A stretch of 64,000 nt of DNA from Pseudomonadota bacterium (GTDB lineage: Bacteria; Pseudomonadota; Alphaproteobacteria; Dongiales; Dongiaceae), in contig JAJYUT010000004.1 in assembly GCA_021792365.1 (NCBI GenBank), positions 62,001 through 126,000 of the forward strand. The letters are read 5' to 3'. This document shows, piece after piece, positions 27,701 through 36,761 of the stretch (position 1 is its first letter; each line of letters starts with the position of its first letter). The notes under the pieces are model-generated. The model was given only the letters and a program-made list of their open reading frames with translations. It made no database searches and was not told the origin of the DNA. The translations under genes were made by a program, and so were the position numbers.

Positions 27701-27761
27701 CCTGTGTTTCCAAGGCCGGAGCCGCGTTCAGCAGGCTGCCGCAACGACTTGCCGATGCCAT
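24714..27761 (-). CDS. Autotransporter (type Va) adhesin-like protein, copy 3
   Basis: About 1015 aa. Two ATGs (27764 and 27761) follow a gggagg site; the inner one has better spacing. An unusually long N-terminal leader (about 80 residues, Arg-rich) ends in a hydrophobic stretch and 'VGPAWADD', like extended autotransporter signal peptides. The passenger opens 'YSVATEQQLRDAIADANS' as in copy 2 ('GSLRAAINAANADG') and has fewer beta-strand repeats. The barrel ends '..GLRFNF' and is clearly homologous to copies 1 and 2 but diverged. It is the first gene of the tandem set. Confidence 0.85.
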   Translation of the reverse strand: MASASRCGSLLNAAPALETQAREAKSIEGFHEHDRKGSGSLSRPIAPLRARRSHVSGFYAALLMSTTALVASHVGPAWADDYSVATEQQLRDAIADANSKSGPSMITLTGDIAMANTTNFPTATQPITIDTNGHTISGRDAPSGSPSGSQTGGPIVFGGPVTFINSTAITGGDADPTSNANGGRGLVLISSGTSLTNNGTLTGGAGAGTGAGDVGAQLGTGIYVNNGTIRGGAGGAAGNGGTGVSLSGGSLTNNGLIEGGAGNTASIGMGISTGTSTITNNGTIRGGTSSVPSTGNGHNAIFAAGGNPTIINNGTIEGGTGGPAIFGSFSPFTGTVPNFTIINDGTISAGAGQADAIRLTATSGTNLLELHSNSVINGNVVATTGGGDTLRLAGTGTNQINISQYQNFDTFEKTGTGTWTLTGATSAVTPWQLLDGTLSISSDGALGGAAGGLTFDGGALRNTAAFSSARDVTIEDEGGTFQTDADLTWSGTIGGTGVLLKAGGGMLDLTGDNSAFAGSTAVAQGTLAVNGSLCGDVNVLGGGRLQGTGTVCDTSNAGIIAPGNSIGTLTVDGDYAGNGGALEMEAELGGTGSPADRLLISGNVTGTTMVNVINVGGSGAETGSGSADGISIVQVGDTSTANAFQLAGGYVAAGPYQYHLNAFDPAASADGELDPILAGLGATDFWDYRLQSTGIPVPQVAGYQSLPSGALQYGWSLLDSLHKRLGEFRHLAAVQTTDLDRGQQAELFLRGNGTDSDFDGDKGPDYDQTTWFIQGGGNFVGWDIGGAGSTLRGGFAASIGGSQVEVKTTSAKVELDGPGVALMGTYQDASGWYLDAVVQGTRYDATVKTSERGEVGNTDGWGLGLSLEGGYPIDLGERVVLEPQAQLAYQHVWFDTFTDVDNITVDLPAGESLRGRVGARLQKTFVAEHDGNSQALWSPYLQLDVLREFLDGSSVDAAGVAFASDNGGTSIRLGGGLEAQFGTNTAIFANVDYETGLTDGTADILGGTAGLRFNF

Positions 27762-27764
27762 CAT

Positions 27765-28124
27765 TCCTCCCGGAGCTCCTAGGTGAATTCCCCGTCAGCG
27801 TCGCCCGACGCAGAGAGGCTGTTTCGCATCGCGCCTTAGGCCGCATCCGGGCAACAAGGTATTTTTTCCCGCTATGTGGGAATCCGAGCTTCAGGTAATA
27901 ATTGTTAAAAAAGGGTTAATACTGGCTCAAAAAGCCGCGCAAGCTGGTAAAAACCGCGTGGATTCCCGCTAGGGTTTCTCAACGCGCGCCGGCACCCGCG
28001 TCATAGTGGTGGGGCTTAGCGTGGTGCTGCGCTGAACTTCGCTCCGAGTCGCAGCGGATCCGCAGGGCGCGGACCGCGTCCCGGTGGTGACAGCTTCGAA
28101 AGCAACAGAACACGCGGAGCCTGG
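27765..28124. other. Intergenic with AT-rich promoter-like stretch
   Basis: 360 bases. The part 27856-27935 is the most AT-rich stretch nearby, with several A and T runs ('gtattttttcccg', 'taataattgttaaaaaa'). Lying upstream of the autotransporter genes, it is a likely promoter or upstream element. No terminator-grade hairpin for the enolase-type gene was found. Confidence 0.4.
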
Positions 28125-29225
28125 CTAGAGGCTGCTCACCTGATAGGCGGCCTTGTCCAGCCAGTCGCGGTTGATCTCCACGCCCCATCCGGGGCCGTCG
28201 GGGATCTGCACCTTGCCGTCACGCGCGGCAAGAGCCGGCTCGTAGAGGCCGCTGTCCCACGGATAGTAGTCGTCGCCCTCGATGGAGAACTCCACATAGG
28301 GGCCGGCATTCTCGATCGCGCCCATCATGTGCAGCGTGAAAACCGTCACCAGCGACTGGTTGGCGGAATGCGGCGTGACCGGCAGGCCTGCCGCCTTCGC
28401 CATATCGACCACCTTGAGCGTGCGATGGATGCCGCCGAGATAGCACACGTCCGGCTGCACAACATCGACGGCGCGCATCTCGATCGCGAAACGCCACAGC
28501 GCGAGATCGCAATCCTGCTCTCCGCCGGTGACATCGAGGTTCAGCGCCTCCGCCACCTCTTTGGTCCAGTGATATTCCCAATAAGGACACGGCTCCTCGA
28601 AGTGGCAGATGCCGTGATCCTCGAGGAAGCGGCCGATTTCGATCCCCTTCTTCGGGGTGTAGGCGCTGTTGGCGTCCACCAGCAGCCGCGCATCGGGGCC
28701 GAGCGTCTTGCGGATCAGCGGCACGATCTCGTCGGTGCGGCCCGGCCACTCGTCCTCGTCGTGGCCGCATTCCTTGCCGACGCGGAACTTGAAGGCGGTG
28801 TAGCCATGCTCGTCCCGGAGACGCACGAAGCGCGCCGCCTCGTCCTTGGGCGTGATCTCCCCGCGCTTCATGCTGGAGGCGTAGACCGGGAAGGGGCGCG
28901 GCTTGCCGCCGAGCAGCTCGCACACGCTCTTGCCCGCGCGCTTGCCGCGCAGGTCCCAGAGGGCGGTATCCAGCCCGCATAGGGCACGCATGAGATAGGA
29001 GCCGGGGAACTTGTGCTCGCGCTCTGGAATGGAGTCGGCGAGGAACGCGATGTCGTCTGCGTCGGCGCCCAGGGCCCACCGCGCGACCTGCCGATGGAAG
29101 ACCTGACAGGTGATGTCCGCGTTGTAAGGGGATACTTGGCCCCAGCCCTGCATGCCGTCCTCGGCGGTCACGCGCACGAACCCCACGAAAGGCGTGGTGA
29201 AGGTTTCCAGGCTCTTGATTTTCAC
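28125..29225 (-). CDS. Mandelate racemase / enolase-superfamily sugar-acid dehydratase
   Basis: 366 aa, the normal length of the superfamily. The capping domain covers residues 1-120 and the rest is the barrel. Visible catalytic parts are Lys146 ('AFKFRVGKE'), metal ligands Asp184 ('LLVDANSAY'), Glu210 ('HFEEPCPYW') and Glu236 ('TGGEQDCD'), and a base-like His286 ('TPHSANQ'). This set fits acid-sugar dehydratases, which remove water from aldonates to give 2-keto-3-deoxy acids. The exact substrate cannot be read. It is divergent from the aldehyde dehydrogenase gene, and a KDG-type kinase lies 12 kb away, which fits one sugar-acid route. Confidence 0.8.
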   Translation of the reverse strand: MKIKSLETFTTPFVGFVRVTAEDGMQGWGQVSPYNADITCQVFHRQVARWALGADADDIAFLADSIPEREHKFPGSYLMRALCGLDTALWDLRGKRAGKSVCELLGGKPRPFPVYASSMKRGEITPKDEAARFVRLRDEHGYTAFKFRVGKECGHDEDEWPGRTDEIVPLIRKTLGPDARLLVDANSAYTPKKGIEIGRFLEDHGICHFEEPCPYWEYHWTKEVAEALNLDVTGGEQDCDLALWRFAIEMRAVDVVQPDVCYLGGIHRTLKVVDMAKAAGLPVTPHSANQSLVTVFTLHMMGAIENAGPYVEFSIEGDDYYPWDSGLYEPALAARDGKVQIPDGPGWGVEINRDWLDKAAYQVSSL

Positions 29226-29333
29226 GTGTTGGCTCCATGACAGAAAGGAAAGCGGGGCGTCGGCGCGTATGCTATCGCGGCTCGCGGAGTTTCGCTAATC
29301 TCCCGCACATCATTCTTCAGGACCAGAGACATC

Positions 29334-30761
29334 ATGTCCAATCACCGGAAGTTCTATGTAAACGGCGCCTGGGTCGATCCCGTGACACCACGCGCGCTGG
29401 ACGTCATCAATCCCGCGACGGAGGAGCCCTTCACCGCCATCTCCGTCGGCTCCGCGGCGGACGTGGATCGCGCGGTCGCGGCCGCACGGGCCGCCTTTCC
29501 GAGGTATTCGCAGACGACCAAGGCCGAGCGCATTGCGCTGCTGAAGCGCATCGTCGCGTGCTACCGCGCGCGCATGGAGGACATCGCCCAGGCGGTCTCC
29601 GCCGAGATGGGCGCGCCCATTGCGATGGCCCGGGACAGCCAGGCCGCGGCGGGCCTGGCGCATCTGGAATCCACGCTCAAGGCGCTCGAGGACTTCGCGT
29701 TCGAGGAGGAGAGGGGAACCACGCGCATCGCGCGGGAAGGCATCGGTGTGGTGGGGCTGATCACTCCCTGGAACTGGCCGCTGAACCAGATCGCGTCCAA
29801 GGTAGCGCCGGCGATCGCTGCCGGCTGCACCATGATCCTGAAGCCGAGCGAAGTGGCGCCGGTCACCGGCGTCATTTTCTCCGAGGTGATGCATGAAGCC
29901 GGCGTGCCGGCAGGCGTCTACAACATGATCAATGGCGACGGGCCGTCGGTCGGCGCGGTGATGTCGGCCCATCCCGGCATCGACATGATGTCCTTCACCG
30001 GCTCCACCCGCGCCGGCATCCTGGTCGCCAAGGCCGCCGCCGATACGGTGAAGCGCGTGGCACAGGAACTGGGCGGCAAGTCGCCCAACATCATCCTGCG
30101 CGATGCCGACCTCGCCTGGTCGGTCCGCAAAGGCGTGCAGGCCTGCTTCAACAACAGCGGTCAGTCCTGCAATGCGCCGACGCGCATGCTGGTGCCGCGC
30201 GACATGCAGGCGGACGCGCTCGCGGTCGCCAAGCAGACGGCCGAGACGCACAAGGTCGGCGATCCCAAGGCCGAGGGCACGATCCTCGGCCCGGTGGTGA
30301 GCGAGGCGCAGTTCAACAAGATCCAGGCCCTGATCGAATCCGGCATCAAGGAGGGCGCAACCCTCGTCACCGGCGGCACCGGCCGGCCGGAAGGAATGAA
30401 CCGCGGCTATTACGTGCGCCCGACGGTGTTCGGGGACGTACGGCCGGACATGACCATCGCGCGCGAGGAGATCTTCGGGCCGGTTCTTTCCATCATGCCG
30501 TATGACAGCGAGGAGCAGGCGATCGAGATCGCCAACGACACCGTCTATGGCCTCTCCGCGAACGTCGAATCCAAGGACGTCGAGCATGCGCGGCGCGTGG
30601 CGCGCCAGCTCCGCGCGGGGCAGGTGAAGATCAACTATCCCGCCTGGGACACCTTCGCGCCGTTCGGCGGCTACAAGCAGTCGGGCAACGGCCGCGAATA
30701 CGCCGATTGGGGCATCCACGACTTCCTGGAAGTAAAGGCGATCATCGGCTACGGGGCGTAG
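29334..30761 (+). CDS. NAD(P)-dependent aldehyde dehydrogenase
   Basis: 475 aa, complete ALDH fold: 'TPWNWPLNQ' and 'KPSEVAP' for cofactor binding, catalytic Cys279 in 'NNSGQSCNAPTRM', general base Glu245 in 'QELGGKSPN', and 'EEIFGPVL' near the C-terminus. It oxidises an aldehyde to the acid; the substrate is not evident. Candidates are sugar-derived semialdehydes such as alpha-ketoglutarate semialdehyde, or the aldehyde made by the GMC oxidoreductase that follows 32 bases later. It shares a 108-base divergent promoter region with the dehydratase gene. Confidence 0.88.
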   Translation: MSNHRKFYVNGAWVDPVTPRALDVINPATEEPFTAISVGSAADVDRAVAAARAAFPRYSQTTKAERIALLKRIVACYRARMEDIAQAVSAEMGAPIAMARDSQAAAGLAHLESTLKALEDFAFEEERGTTRIAREGIGVVGLITPWNWPLNQIASKVAPAIAAGCTMILKPSEVAPVTGVIFSEVMHEAGVPAGVYNMINGDGPSVGAVMSAHPGIDMMSFTGSTRAGILVAKAAADTVKRVAQELGGKSPNIILRDADLAWSVRKGVQACFNNSGQSCNAPTRMLVPRDMQADALAVAKQTAETHKVGDPKAEGTILGPVVSEAQFNKIQALIESGIKEGATLVTGGTGRPEGMNRGYYVRPTVFGDVRPDMTIAREEIFGPVLSIMPYDSEEQAIEIANDTVYGLSANVESKDVEHARRVARQLRAGQVKINYPAWDTFAPFGGYKQSGNGREYADWGIHDFLEVKAIIGYGA

Positions 30762-30793
30762 AGGCGGCGCGCGCGCTGCTCGGGGGGACTTGC

Positions 30794-32410
30794 GTGATCG
30801 AGTACGACTATATCATCGTCGGCGCCGGCTCGGCGGGGTGCGTGCTGGCGAACCGGCTGACGGCGAGCGGCCGCCATCGCGTGCTGTTGCTGGAGGCGGG
30901 GCCATCGGACCTGAGCTTCTGGGTCCAGCTGCCGATGGGCTACGGCAAGACGTTCCACGACCCGCGCATCAACTGGATGTACAACTCCCAGCCGATCCCC
31001 GGCCTCAACGGCCGCGTCAACTACTTCCCGCGCGGCAAGGTGCTGGGCGGATCGAGTTCCATCAACGCGATGGTCTATTCGCGCGGCCAGGCCGGCGACT
31101 TCGATGACTGGGCGGGGATGGGCAATCCCGGCTGGAGCTGGCAGGACGTGCTGCCGCTCTACAAGCGCATGGAGGATCACGCGCTCGGCGCGGGTCCCTA
31201 CCACGGCGCCGGCGGCCCCCTGCACGTGACGACGGTGGAGCAGGCCGTCCATCCGCTGACGCGGCTCTACCTGAAGGCTGGGGAGGAGGCGGGGCTCACC
31301 TACAACCCCGATCTCAACGGCGCAACGATCGAGGGCGTGGGGCTCTACCAGATCACCACACGCGATGGCTTCCGCATGTCCACGGCGCGCGCCTATCTGT
31401 GGCCGGCGCGGAAGCGGCCGAACCTGCGCATCGAGACCGAGGCGCTGGCCACCCGCATCCTGTTCGAGGGCAGGCGCGCGATCGGCATCGCCTATGAGCA
31501 GGGTGGGCAGCGTCGCGAGGCGCGCGCCGGGCGAGAGGTCATCCTCTCCGGCGGGTCGATCAACTCGCCGCATCTGCTGCAGCTCTCTGGCATCGGGCCG
31601 GCGGACGTGCTGCGCGACTGCGGAATCGAGGTGCTGCATCACGCACCGGCGGTGGGGCAGAACCTGCAGGACCATCTCTGCTTCGATCACACCTACCGGT
31701 CCAATCGCCCGAGCCTCAACGAGGCGCTCTATCCCTGGTGGGGCAAGATGCACGCCGGCCTGCAATACGTGCTGACGCGCAAGGGACCGCTGTCCCTCAG
31801 CCTCAACCAGGGCGGCGGGTTCTTCCGCGCGCGACCGGATTCGGCGCGGCCGGACATCCAGCTCTATTTCTCGCCCTTGACCTATGAGAAGACTCTGCCG
31901 GGCAAGCGCAAGCTGATGCAGCCCGACCCGTTCCCCGGCTTCATCATGAGCGTGTCGCCCTGCCGACCCACCAGCCGCGGCCATCTGCAGATCCGCTCCG
32001 CCGATCCGCGCGAGGCGCCACTGATCCATCCCAACTACCTCTCTACCAACCACGACGTCGAGGAACTGCTGGCGGGCGCGCGCTTCCTGCGCAGGCTGGC
32101 GGCGACGCCGACCATGGCGGCGCTCATCGCCGAGGAATTGAGGCCGAGCCCGTCGGTGCAGAGCGATGACGATCACGTCGCGGACATCCGCAACCGCTGC
32201 TATTCGGTATTCCATCCGGTCAGCACCTGCCGCATGGGACCCGATCCGGCGCAATGCGTCGTCGATCCGCGCCTGCGCGTCCACGGGTTGGAGCGCCTGC
32301 GTGTCATCGACGCCTCGATCTTTCCCACGGTCACCTCCGGCAATACCAATGCGCCCGCCATCATGGTGGGCGAGAAGGGCGCCGACCTCGTGCTCGCCGA
32401 CGCCGGCTGA
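30794..32410 (+). CDS. GMC-family oxidoreductase (choline / alcohol dehydrogenase type)
   Basis: 538 aa from GTG 30794; gggggg lies 6 bases upstream, and the FAD motif 'YIIVGAGSAGCVLANRL' starts five residues in. Other GMC marks are 'GGSSSINAMVYSRGQ', 'ILSGGSINSPHLLQLSGIGP' and the C-terminal 'VFHPVSTCRMGPD' and 'GNTNAPAIMVGEKGAD', which carry the catalytic His and Asn. It oxidises an alcohol to an aldehyde with FAD. Placed right after the aldehyde dehydrogenase, it probably does the step before it, alcohol to aldehyde to acid. Choline is possible, but the sugar context argues for a polyol or another alcohol. Confidence 0.85.
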   Translation: MIEYDYIIVGAGSAGCVLANRLTASGRHRVLLLEAGPSDLSFWVQLPMGYGKTFHDPRINWMYNSQPIPGLNGRVNYFPRGKVLGGSSSINAMVYSRGQAGDFDDWAGMGNPGWSWQDVLPLYKRMEDHALGAGPYHGAGGPLHVTTVEQAVHPLTRLYLKAGEEAGLTYNPDLNGATIEGVGLYQITTRDGFRMSTARAYLWPARKRPNLRIETEALATRILFEGRRAIGIAYEQGGQRREARAGREVILSGGSINSPHLLQLSGIGPADVLRDCGIEVLHHAPAVGQNLQDHLCFDHTYRSNRPSLNEALYPWWGKMHAGLQYVLTRKGPLSLSLNQGGGFFRARPDSARPDIQLYFSPLTYEKTLPGKRKLMQPDPFPGFIMSVSPCRPTSRGHLQIRSADPREAPLIHPNYLSTNHDVEELLAGARFLRRLAATPTMAALIAEELRPSPSVQSDDDHVADIRNRCYSVFHPVSTCRMGPDPAQCVVDPRLRVHGLERLRVIDASIFPTVTSGNTNAPAIMVGEKGADLVLADAG

Positions 32411-32433
32411 CCGCGCCACCCCGTTCGCGGGGA

Positions 32434-32451
32434 TTGACGGAATCCCATCAA
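32434..32451. promoter_or_regulatory. LacI-type operator candidate upstream of the sugar ABC operon
   Basis: TTGACGGAATCCCATCAA, an 18-bp imperfect palindrome (7 of 9 pairs). 15 of its 18 bases are shared with the minus-strand reading of 41326-41343, in front of the LacI-type gene. Two matched copies, one at the regulator and one at a sugar transporter, are what an autoregulating LacI protein would need. Confidence 0.55.
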
Positions 32452-32669
32452 GTTGCGCTCTTCCGGCCAAGGGGTGCCGGGCTACGATGAGCGCACTGGG
32501 AGTACGCAGAAAAAGTGGGGGGAGGCGAGACCGGGCGGCGCGCAGCGCCGGCGCCGATCCGCAGAGTTCAACATAACGATCATCTTCCTCCACGGAACAC
32601 GCAAGCGGCGATGCGGCGGCAACGCGGCCGGCATCGCGGAGCAATAGAGCGAGGGAACAGGAGGAAGCG

Positions 32670-33614
32670 ATGAGATTGCTGCGCAGATTGACGACGCTGG
32701 CGGCGGCCTGCGTGATTGCGCCGGCTCTGGCGGCGGGACCGAGCTGGGCGGAAACGCGCGTCGTGTTCGTCACGCATGGCCAGGCGGCCGACCAGTACTG
32801 GTCGGTGGTGAAGAAGGGCATGGACGACGCGGCGGAGACGATGGGCGTCAAGGCCGAGTATCTGGCGCCCGAGACCTTCGACATGCCGGCCATGCAGAAG
32901 CTGCTCGATGCGGCGATCGCCTCGAAGCCGGATGGCCTGGTCGTCTCGATTCCCGACGAGAACGCCATCGGCCCGCTGGTCGACAGCGCGGTCAAGTCCG
33001 GCATCCCGGTGGTCGTGATCGATGCCGGCGGCTCCGAGCTTTCGCGCAAGCTGGGCGCGCTGCTCTTCATGGGCCAGTCGGAATACGATGCTGGCGTTGC
33101 GGCCGGCGCGAAGGTCAAGGCGCTCGGCCTCAGCAACGCGGTGTGCGTCAATCACGAGGTGGGCAATATCAGCCTCGACGACCGCTGCCGCGGTTTTGCC
33201 GATGGTCTCGGCGCGGACGTGCCGGTCCTGCAGGGCGTGATGGACCCGACGGAGATGAAGGGGCGCATCGCCGCGCACCTGGCGGCGAATCCCGCTACCC
33301 AGTTCGTGCTGACCGTCGGATCGGCCGGTGCCGATCCCGCGCTCGCCGCGATCGAAGAGGCGGGCCTCACCGGCACGATCAAGACCGGGACCTTCGACCT
33401 GTCGCCGACCATCCTCCAGGCTGTGGCGGACGGCAGGATGGAATGGGGCATCGACGCGCAGCAATACCTGATGGGCTATGTGCCCGTGGTCATGTTCGAC
33501 CTGATGAAGCGCTACAAGCTGGCGCCGATCGCGGATTACCCGACCGGTCCCGGCTTCGTCGGCAAGGCGGAGGCGGGCTCGGTGATCGAGCTTGCGAAGC
33601 AGGGCGTGCGCTAG
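32670..33614 (+). CDS. Sugar ABC transporter periplasmic binding protein (RbsB/FrcB type)
   Basis: 314 aa with a Sec signal peptide (cut near 'GPSWAET') and a Peripla_BP_4 fold: 'VVFVTHGQAADQYWSVVKKG', 'KPDGLVVSIPDE', 'GIPVVVIDAGG', 'IKTGTFDLSPTILQAV'. A very good ribosome site (caggagga) precedes the ATG. It binds a sugar or cyclitol for the permease and ATPase that follow. A LacI-type operator candidate lies 220 bases upstream. With an IolE-like enzyme as the last gene, myo-inositol or a related cyclitol is a reasonable substrate guess, no more. Confidence 0.88.
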   Translation: MRLLRRLTTLAAACVIAPALAAGPSWAETRVVFVTHGQAADQYWSVVKKGMDDAAETMGVKAEYLAPETFDMPAMQKLLDAAIASKPDGLVVSIPDENAIGPLVDSAVKSGIPVVVIDAGGSELSRKLGALLFMGQSEYDAGVAAGAKVKALGLSNAVCVNHEVGNISLDDRCRGFADGLGADVPVLQGVMDPTEMKGRIAAHLAANPATQFVLTVGSAGADPALAAIEEAGLTGTIKTGTFDLSPTILQAVADGRMEWGIDAQQYLMGYVPVVMFDLMKRYKLAPIADYPTGPGFVGKAEAGSVIELAKQGVR

Positions 33615-33793
33615 GGCGCGCCGTGCCGGCCGCATCGTCCGCGCCGAGCCGGTAGCCATACGGCGCAGGATGCGCCGGAATGCACCGCCGGGGCCAGCCC
33701 TCCTCCAAAGGCGGGTCCCGGCGGACTTTTCGGCGTCAGGGCGCGGCATCAATCCTGTGCGCGAGTCTGCGCTTGCCTGGGGGACCACCGCGG

Positions 33794-34930
33794 ATGGCGG
33801 TTAGCGAGGGAAGTCAGCACAAGAGCGAAGAGCGTCCGGGCGAACGGCGGGACGAGCGTGTGCGCGAGATCGGGTTCGCGCGGCAGGTGCTGCGCCGGCC
33901 GGAACTCGGCGCGGCGGCGGGATGCGTGCTGGTCCTGCTGTTCTTCGCGGTGTTCGCCGGTGACAGCGGCCTGTTCAGCGCACGCGGCACGGTCAACTTC
34001 CTGGAGGTGTCGGCGCAGCTCGGCATCCTCGCCGTCGCCGTCTGCCTGCTGATGATCGGCGGCGAGTTCGACCTTTCGCTGGGATCGATGATCGCGTTCG
34101 CCGGCGTCATCATCGCGATCCCCTCGACCGTGCTGGGCTGGCCGATCTGGAGCTGCGTGCTGCTCGCTTTCGCGGCGGCCATCGTCGTCGGCTACATCAA
34201 CGGCTGGCTGGTGGTGAAGACCGGCCTGCCGTCCTTCATCGTCACCTTGGCGACGCTGTTCGTGTTGCGCGGCATCACGCTTGGCCTCACGCGCCTCATC
34301 ACCGGCCGCACGCAGATCCCCGGCATCAGGGAGCTGACCGAGGGCGACTGGCTGGCGCCGTTGTTCTCCGGCCAGTTTGGCGGTGGCGTGCTCGTCTGGC
34401 TCGCGGATCACGGACTGATCGACAAGCGCCCGGACGGCCTGCCGAGTGTGCAGGGCATCCCGGTTTCCATCCTGTGGTGGCTCGGCCTCACCGCGCTCGC
34501 AACCTGGATCCTGCTGCGGACGCGCTTCGGCAACTGGATCTTCACGGTCGGGGGCGACGCCAACGCGGCGCGCAATGTCGGCGTGCCGGTCGCGAGCGTG
34601 AAGATCCGCCTGTTCATCCTGTCGGCATGCGCCGCGACCCTGTTCGCCGCGATCCAGGTGCTGAGCGTCGGGTCAGCGGATACCTCGCGCGGCCTGCAGA
34701 AGGAGTTCGAGGCCATCATCGCCGTGGTGATCGGCGGCACGCTGCTGAGCGGCGGCTACGGCTCGGCCATCGGCGCTATGTTCGGCGCGCTGATCTTCGG
34801 CGTCGTGCAGATGGGCATCTTCTACACCGGCATCGACACCGACTGGTTCAAGGCCTTCATGGGCGCCATGCTGCTTGCGGCAGTGCTGTTCAACGACTAC
34901 ACGCGCCGAAAGGCGTCGGAGACGCGCTGA
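33794..34930 (+). CDS. Sugar ABC transporter permease (RbsC/FrcC type)
   Basis: 378 aa from ATG 33794; the frame is open to 33680. A polar N-terminal tail of about 35 residues is followed by 8-10 membrane helices of the BPD_transp_2 family: '[20 protein letters not shown]', '[20 protein letters not shown]', '[20 protein letters not shown]'. An insertion near '[18 protein letters not shown]' forms the periplasmic loop usual in this family. Its stop overlaps the ATPase start (TGATG), so the two are coupled. The 179 bases between the binding protein gene and this one are longer than usual within such operons. Confidence 0.88.
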   Translation: MAVSEGSQHKSEERPGERRDERVREIGFARQVLRRPELGAAAGCVLVLLFFAVFAGDSGLFSARGTVNFLEVSAQLGILAVAVCLLMIGGEFDLSLGSMIAFAGVIIAIPSTVLGWPIWSCVLLAFAAAIVVGYINGWLVVKTGLPSFIVTLATLFVLRGITLGLTRLITGRTQIPGIRELTEGDWLAPLFSGQFGGGVLVWLADHGLIDKRPDGLPSVQGIPVSILWWLGLTALATWILLRTRFGNWIFTVGGDANAARNVGVPVASVKIRLFILSACAATLFAAIQVLSVGSADTSRGLQKEFEAIIAVVIGGTLLSGGYGSAIGAMFGALIFGVVQMGIFYTGIDTDWFKAFMGAMLLAAVLFNDYTRRKASETR

Positions 34931-35727
34931 TGGCCCCGTTGATCGAGCTGCGCGAGGTCAGCAAGTATTTCGGCTCGGTGATCGCGCTCAACGGCGTATC
35001 CTTCGCGGTGCAGGCGGGCGAGGTCCACTGCCTGCTCGGCGACAACGGCGCCGGAAAGTCGACGCTGATCAAGATCCTCTCCGGCGTGCATCCGCCGAGC
35101 ACGGGCGAAATCCGCGTGCAGGACCGGCCGCTCCTGTTCGCCTCCCCGCGCGACGCGCTGGATCGCGGCATCGCCACCGTGTACCAGGACCTGGCGACGG
35201 TGCCCTTGATGAGCGTCGCGCGCAATTTCTTCGCCGGGCGCGAGCCGGAGATCGGCTGGGGCCCCTTGAAGCGCCTCGACTGGCCGCTGATGGAGCGGGT
35301 GGCGCGCGAGGAGATGGGGCGCATGGGCATCGACATCCGCGACCCCGGCCAGCCGGTCGGCACCTTGTCGGGCGGGGAGCGGCAATGCCTCGCCATCGCC
35401 CGCGCCGTCCATTTCGGCGCCAAGGTGCTGATCCTCGATGAGCCGACCTCGGCGCTCGGCGTGCACCAGGCGGCGGTCGTCCTGCGCATCATCGTGCAGG
35501 CGCGGGCGCGCGGCCTCGGCGTCATCTTCATCACCCACAATGTGCATCACGCCTTCCCGGTGGCGGACACCATCACGCTGCTCAATCGCGGCCGCTCGCT
35601 CGGCACCTTCGCCAAGGACGAGATCGCGCGCGAGCGCGTGCTGGAGATGATGGCGGGCGGCAAGGAGCTGGTCGATCTGGAGGCCGAGCTCGCCGCCTTG
35701 CGCCGCAGCGGGGCAAGTCTTCAATAA
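34930..35727 (+). CDS. Sugar ABC transporter ATP-binding protein, single domain (FrcA type)
   Basis: 265 aa with Walker A 'GDNGAGKST', Q-loop '[10 protein letters not shown]', signature '[13 protein letters not shown]', Walker B '[11 protein letters not shown]' and H-loop 'ITHN'. One nucleotide-binding domain only, as in the Sinorhizobium FrcA protein; RbsA has two fused domains, so here it should work as a homodimer. Coupled to the permease by a 1-base overlap. Confidence 0.9.
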   Translation: MAPLIELREVSKYFGSVIALNGVSFAVQAGEVHCLLGDNGAGKSTLIKILSGVHPPSTGEIRVQDRPLLFASPRDALDRGIATVYQDLATVPLMSVARNFFAGREPEIGWGPLKRLDWPLMERVAREEMGRMGIDIRDPGQPVGTLSGGERQCLAIARAVHFGAKVLILDEPTSALGVHQAAVVLRIIVQARARGLGVIFITHNVHHAFPVADTITLLNRGRSLGTFAKDEIARERVLEMMAGGKELVDLEAELAALRRSGASLQ

Positions 35728-35744
35728 CCACAGCAGGTTTCTTC

Positions 35745-36647
35745 ATGAGCGTACGTCTGGGCATAAACCCGATCGGCTGGACCAACGATTGCATGCCGTG
35801 GCTGGGCGATTTCATTTCCCTCGACACCTGCCTCGCGGAAGCGAAGCAGGCCGGGTTCTCCGGAGTCGAGCTGGGGCGCAAGTTCCCGCGCTCGGCGAGG
35901 CAGCTCGCTCCGATCCTCAAACGCCACGACCTGAAGCTGGTCTCGGGCTGGTATTCCGCGAACCTGCTGGAGCGCGACGCCAAGGCGGAGATCGCCGCAA
36001 TGAAGGGCCATCTCGACCTGCTGCGCTCACTCGGCGCGGAGGTGATGGTGTTCGCCGAGACGACCGGCGAGATCATCAACCAGGTCGGCGCGCCGATCAG
36101 CCGCCGGCCGAAGTTGGCGAGCGCTGCGGAGTGGAAGCGCCTGGGCGCCCGCTTCACCGAGGTCGCGAGCTATATGCGCGATGAGGGCATGCAGATGGCG
36201 GTGCATCACCATATGGGCACGGTGGTGGAATCGCAGCAGGACGTCGACCGTCTGCTCGAGAACAGCGGCGATGCCGTCGGCCTGCTGCTGGACACCGGGC
36301 ACATGACCTTCGCCGGCGGCGACCCGATCGCGGTGGCGAAGAAATACGCCGCGCACATCAAGCACGTCCATTGCAAGGACATCCGGCGCTATGCCCTCGC
36401 GGCGTGCCGGCAGCGCGACGTCAGCTTTTCCGAGGCGGTGTTGTGCGGCATCTTCACCGCGCCCGGCGACGGTCTGGTGGATTTCAAAAGCGTCTTCGAC
36501 GTGCTCGCGAAAGCCAAGTACAGCGGCTGGCTGGTTCAGGAGGCGGAGCAGGACCCGCGCGTCGCGCACCCCGCCACCTATGCCGCGCTCGGCCGCGCCC
36601 ACCTCGCGCAGCTTTGCGCCGGCGCCAGGATGAGGGTGGCGGCGTAG
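35745..36647 (+). CDS. iolE: IolE-like inosose dehydratase / sugar phosphate isomerase-epimerase family
   Basis: 300 aa, AP-endonuclease-2 type TIM barrel. The N-terminus 'RLGINPIGWTNDCMPWLG', then 'GFSGVELGRKFPR' and 'LVSGWYSANLLERDA', matches myo-inosose-2 dehydratases closely; metal-binding parts 'MAVHHHMGTVVES', 'LLLDTGHMTFAGG' and 'HVHCKDIR' are present. IolE turns 2-keto-myo-inositol into 3D-trihydroxycyclohexane-1,2-dione. It follows the ABC ATPase by 17 bases and ends the operon. No other iol gene is in the window, so it might act on another cyclitol or keto sugar. Confidence 0.8.
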   Translation: MSVRLGINPIGWTNDCMPWLGDFISLDTCLAEAKQAGFSGVELGRKFPRSARQLAPILKRHDLKLVSGWYSANLLERDAKAEIAAMKGHLDLLRSLGAEVMVFAETTGEIINQVGAPISRRPKLASAAEWKRLGARFTEVASYMRDEGMQMAVHHHMGTVVESQQDVDRLLENSGDAVGLLLDTGHMTFAGGDPIAVAKKYAAHIKHVHCKDIRRYALAACRQRDVSFSEAVLCGIFTAPGDGLVDFKSVFDVLAKAKYSGWLVQEAEQDPRVAHPATYAALGRAHLAQLCAGARMRVAA

Positions 36648-36663
36648 AGCCTTTCGAATGCAA

Positions 36664-36697
36664 AACACCACTCCCAATCTGGGGAGTGGTGTTGTTT
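36664..36697. terminator. Bidirectional terminator between convergent genes
   Basis: AACACCACTCCC (36664-36675) and GGGAGTGGTGTT (36682-36693) form a perfect 12-bp stem with a 6-base loop. GTTT follows on the plus strand, and a run of four T's follows the stem on the minus strand. It ends both the sugar operon and the peptide-binding protein gene. Confidence 0.9.
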
Positions 36698-36761
36698 CAT
36701 CACGCGAAGAGGCGACTAGGCTAGTCTAGCGCTTGAAGCGCAAGCGGATCAGCGCTTCGCT

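Noticed and set aside
30749-33151. 800-aa open frame opposite the GMC oxidoreductase and binding-protein genes
   Set aside because: It spans two unrelated real genes and the gap between them and shows no domain; an antisense artefact of high GC3.
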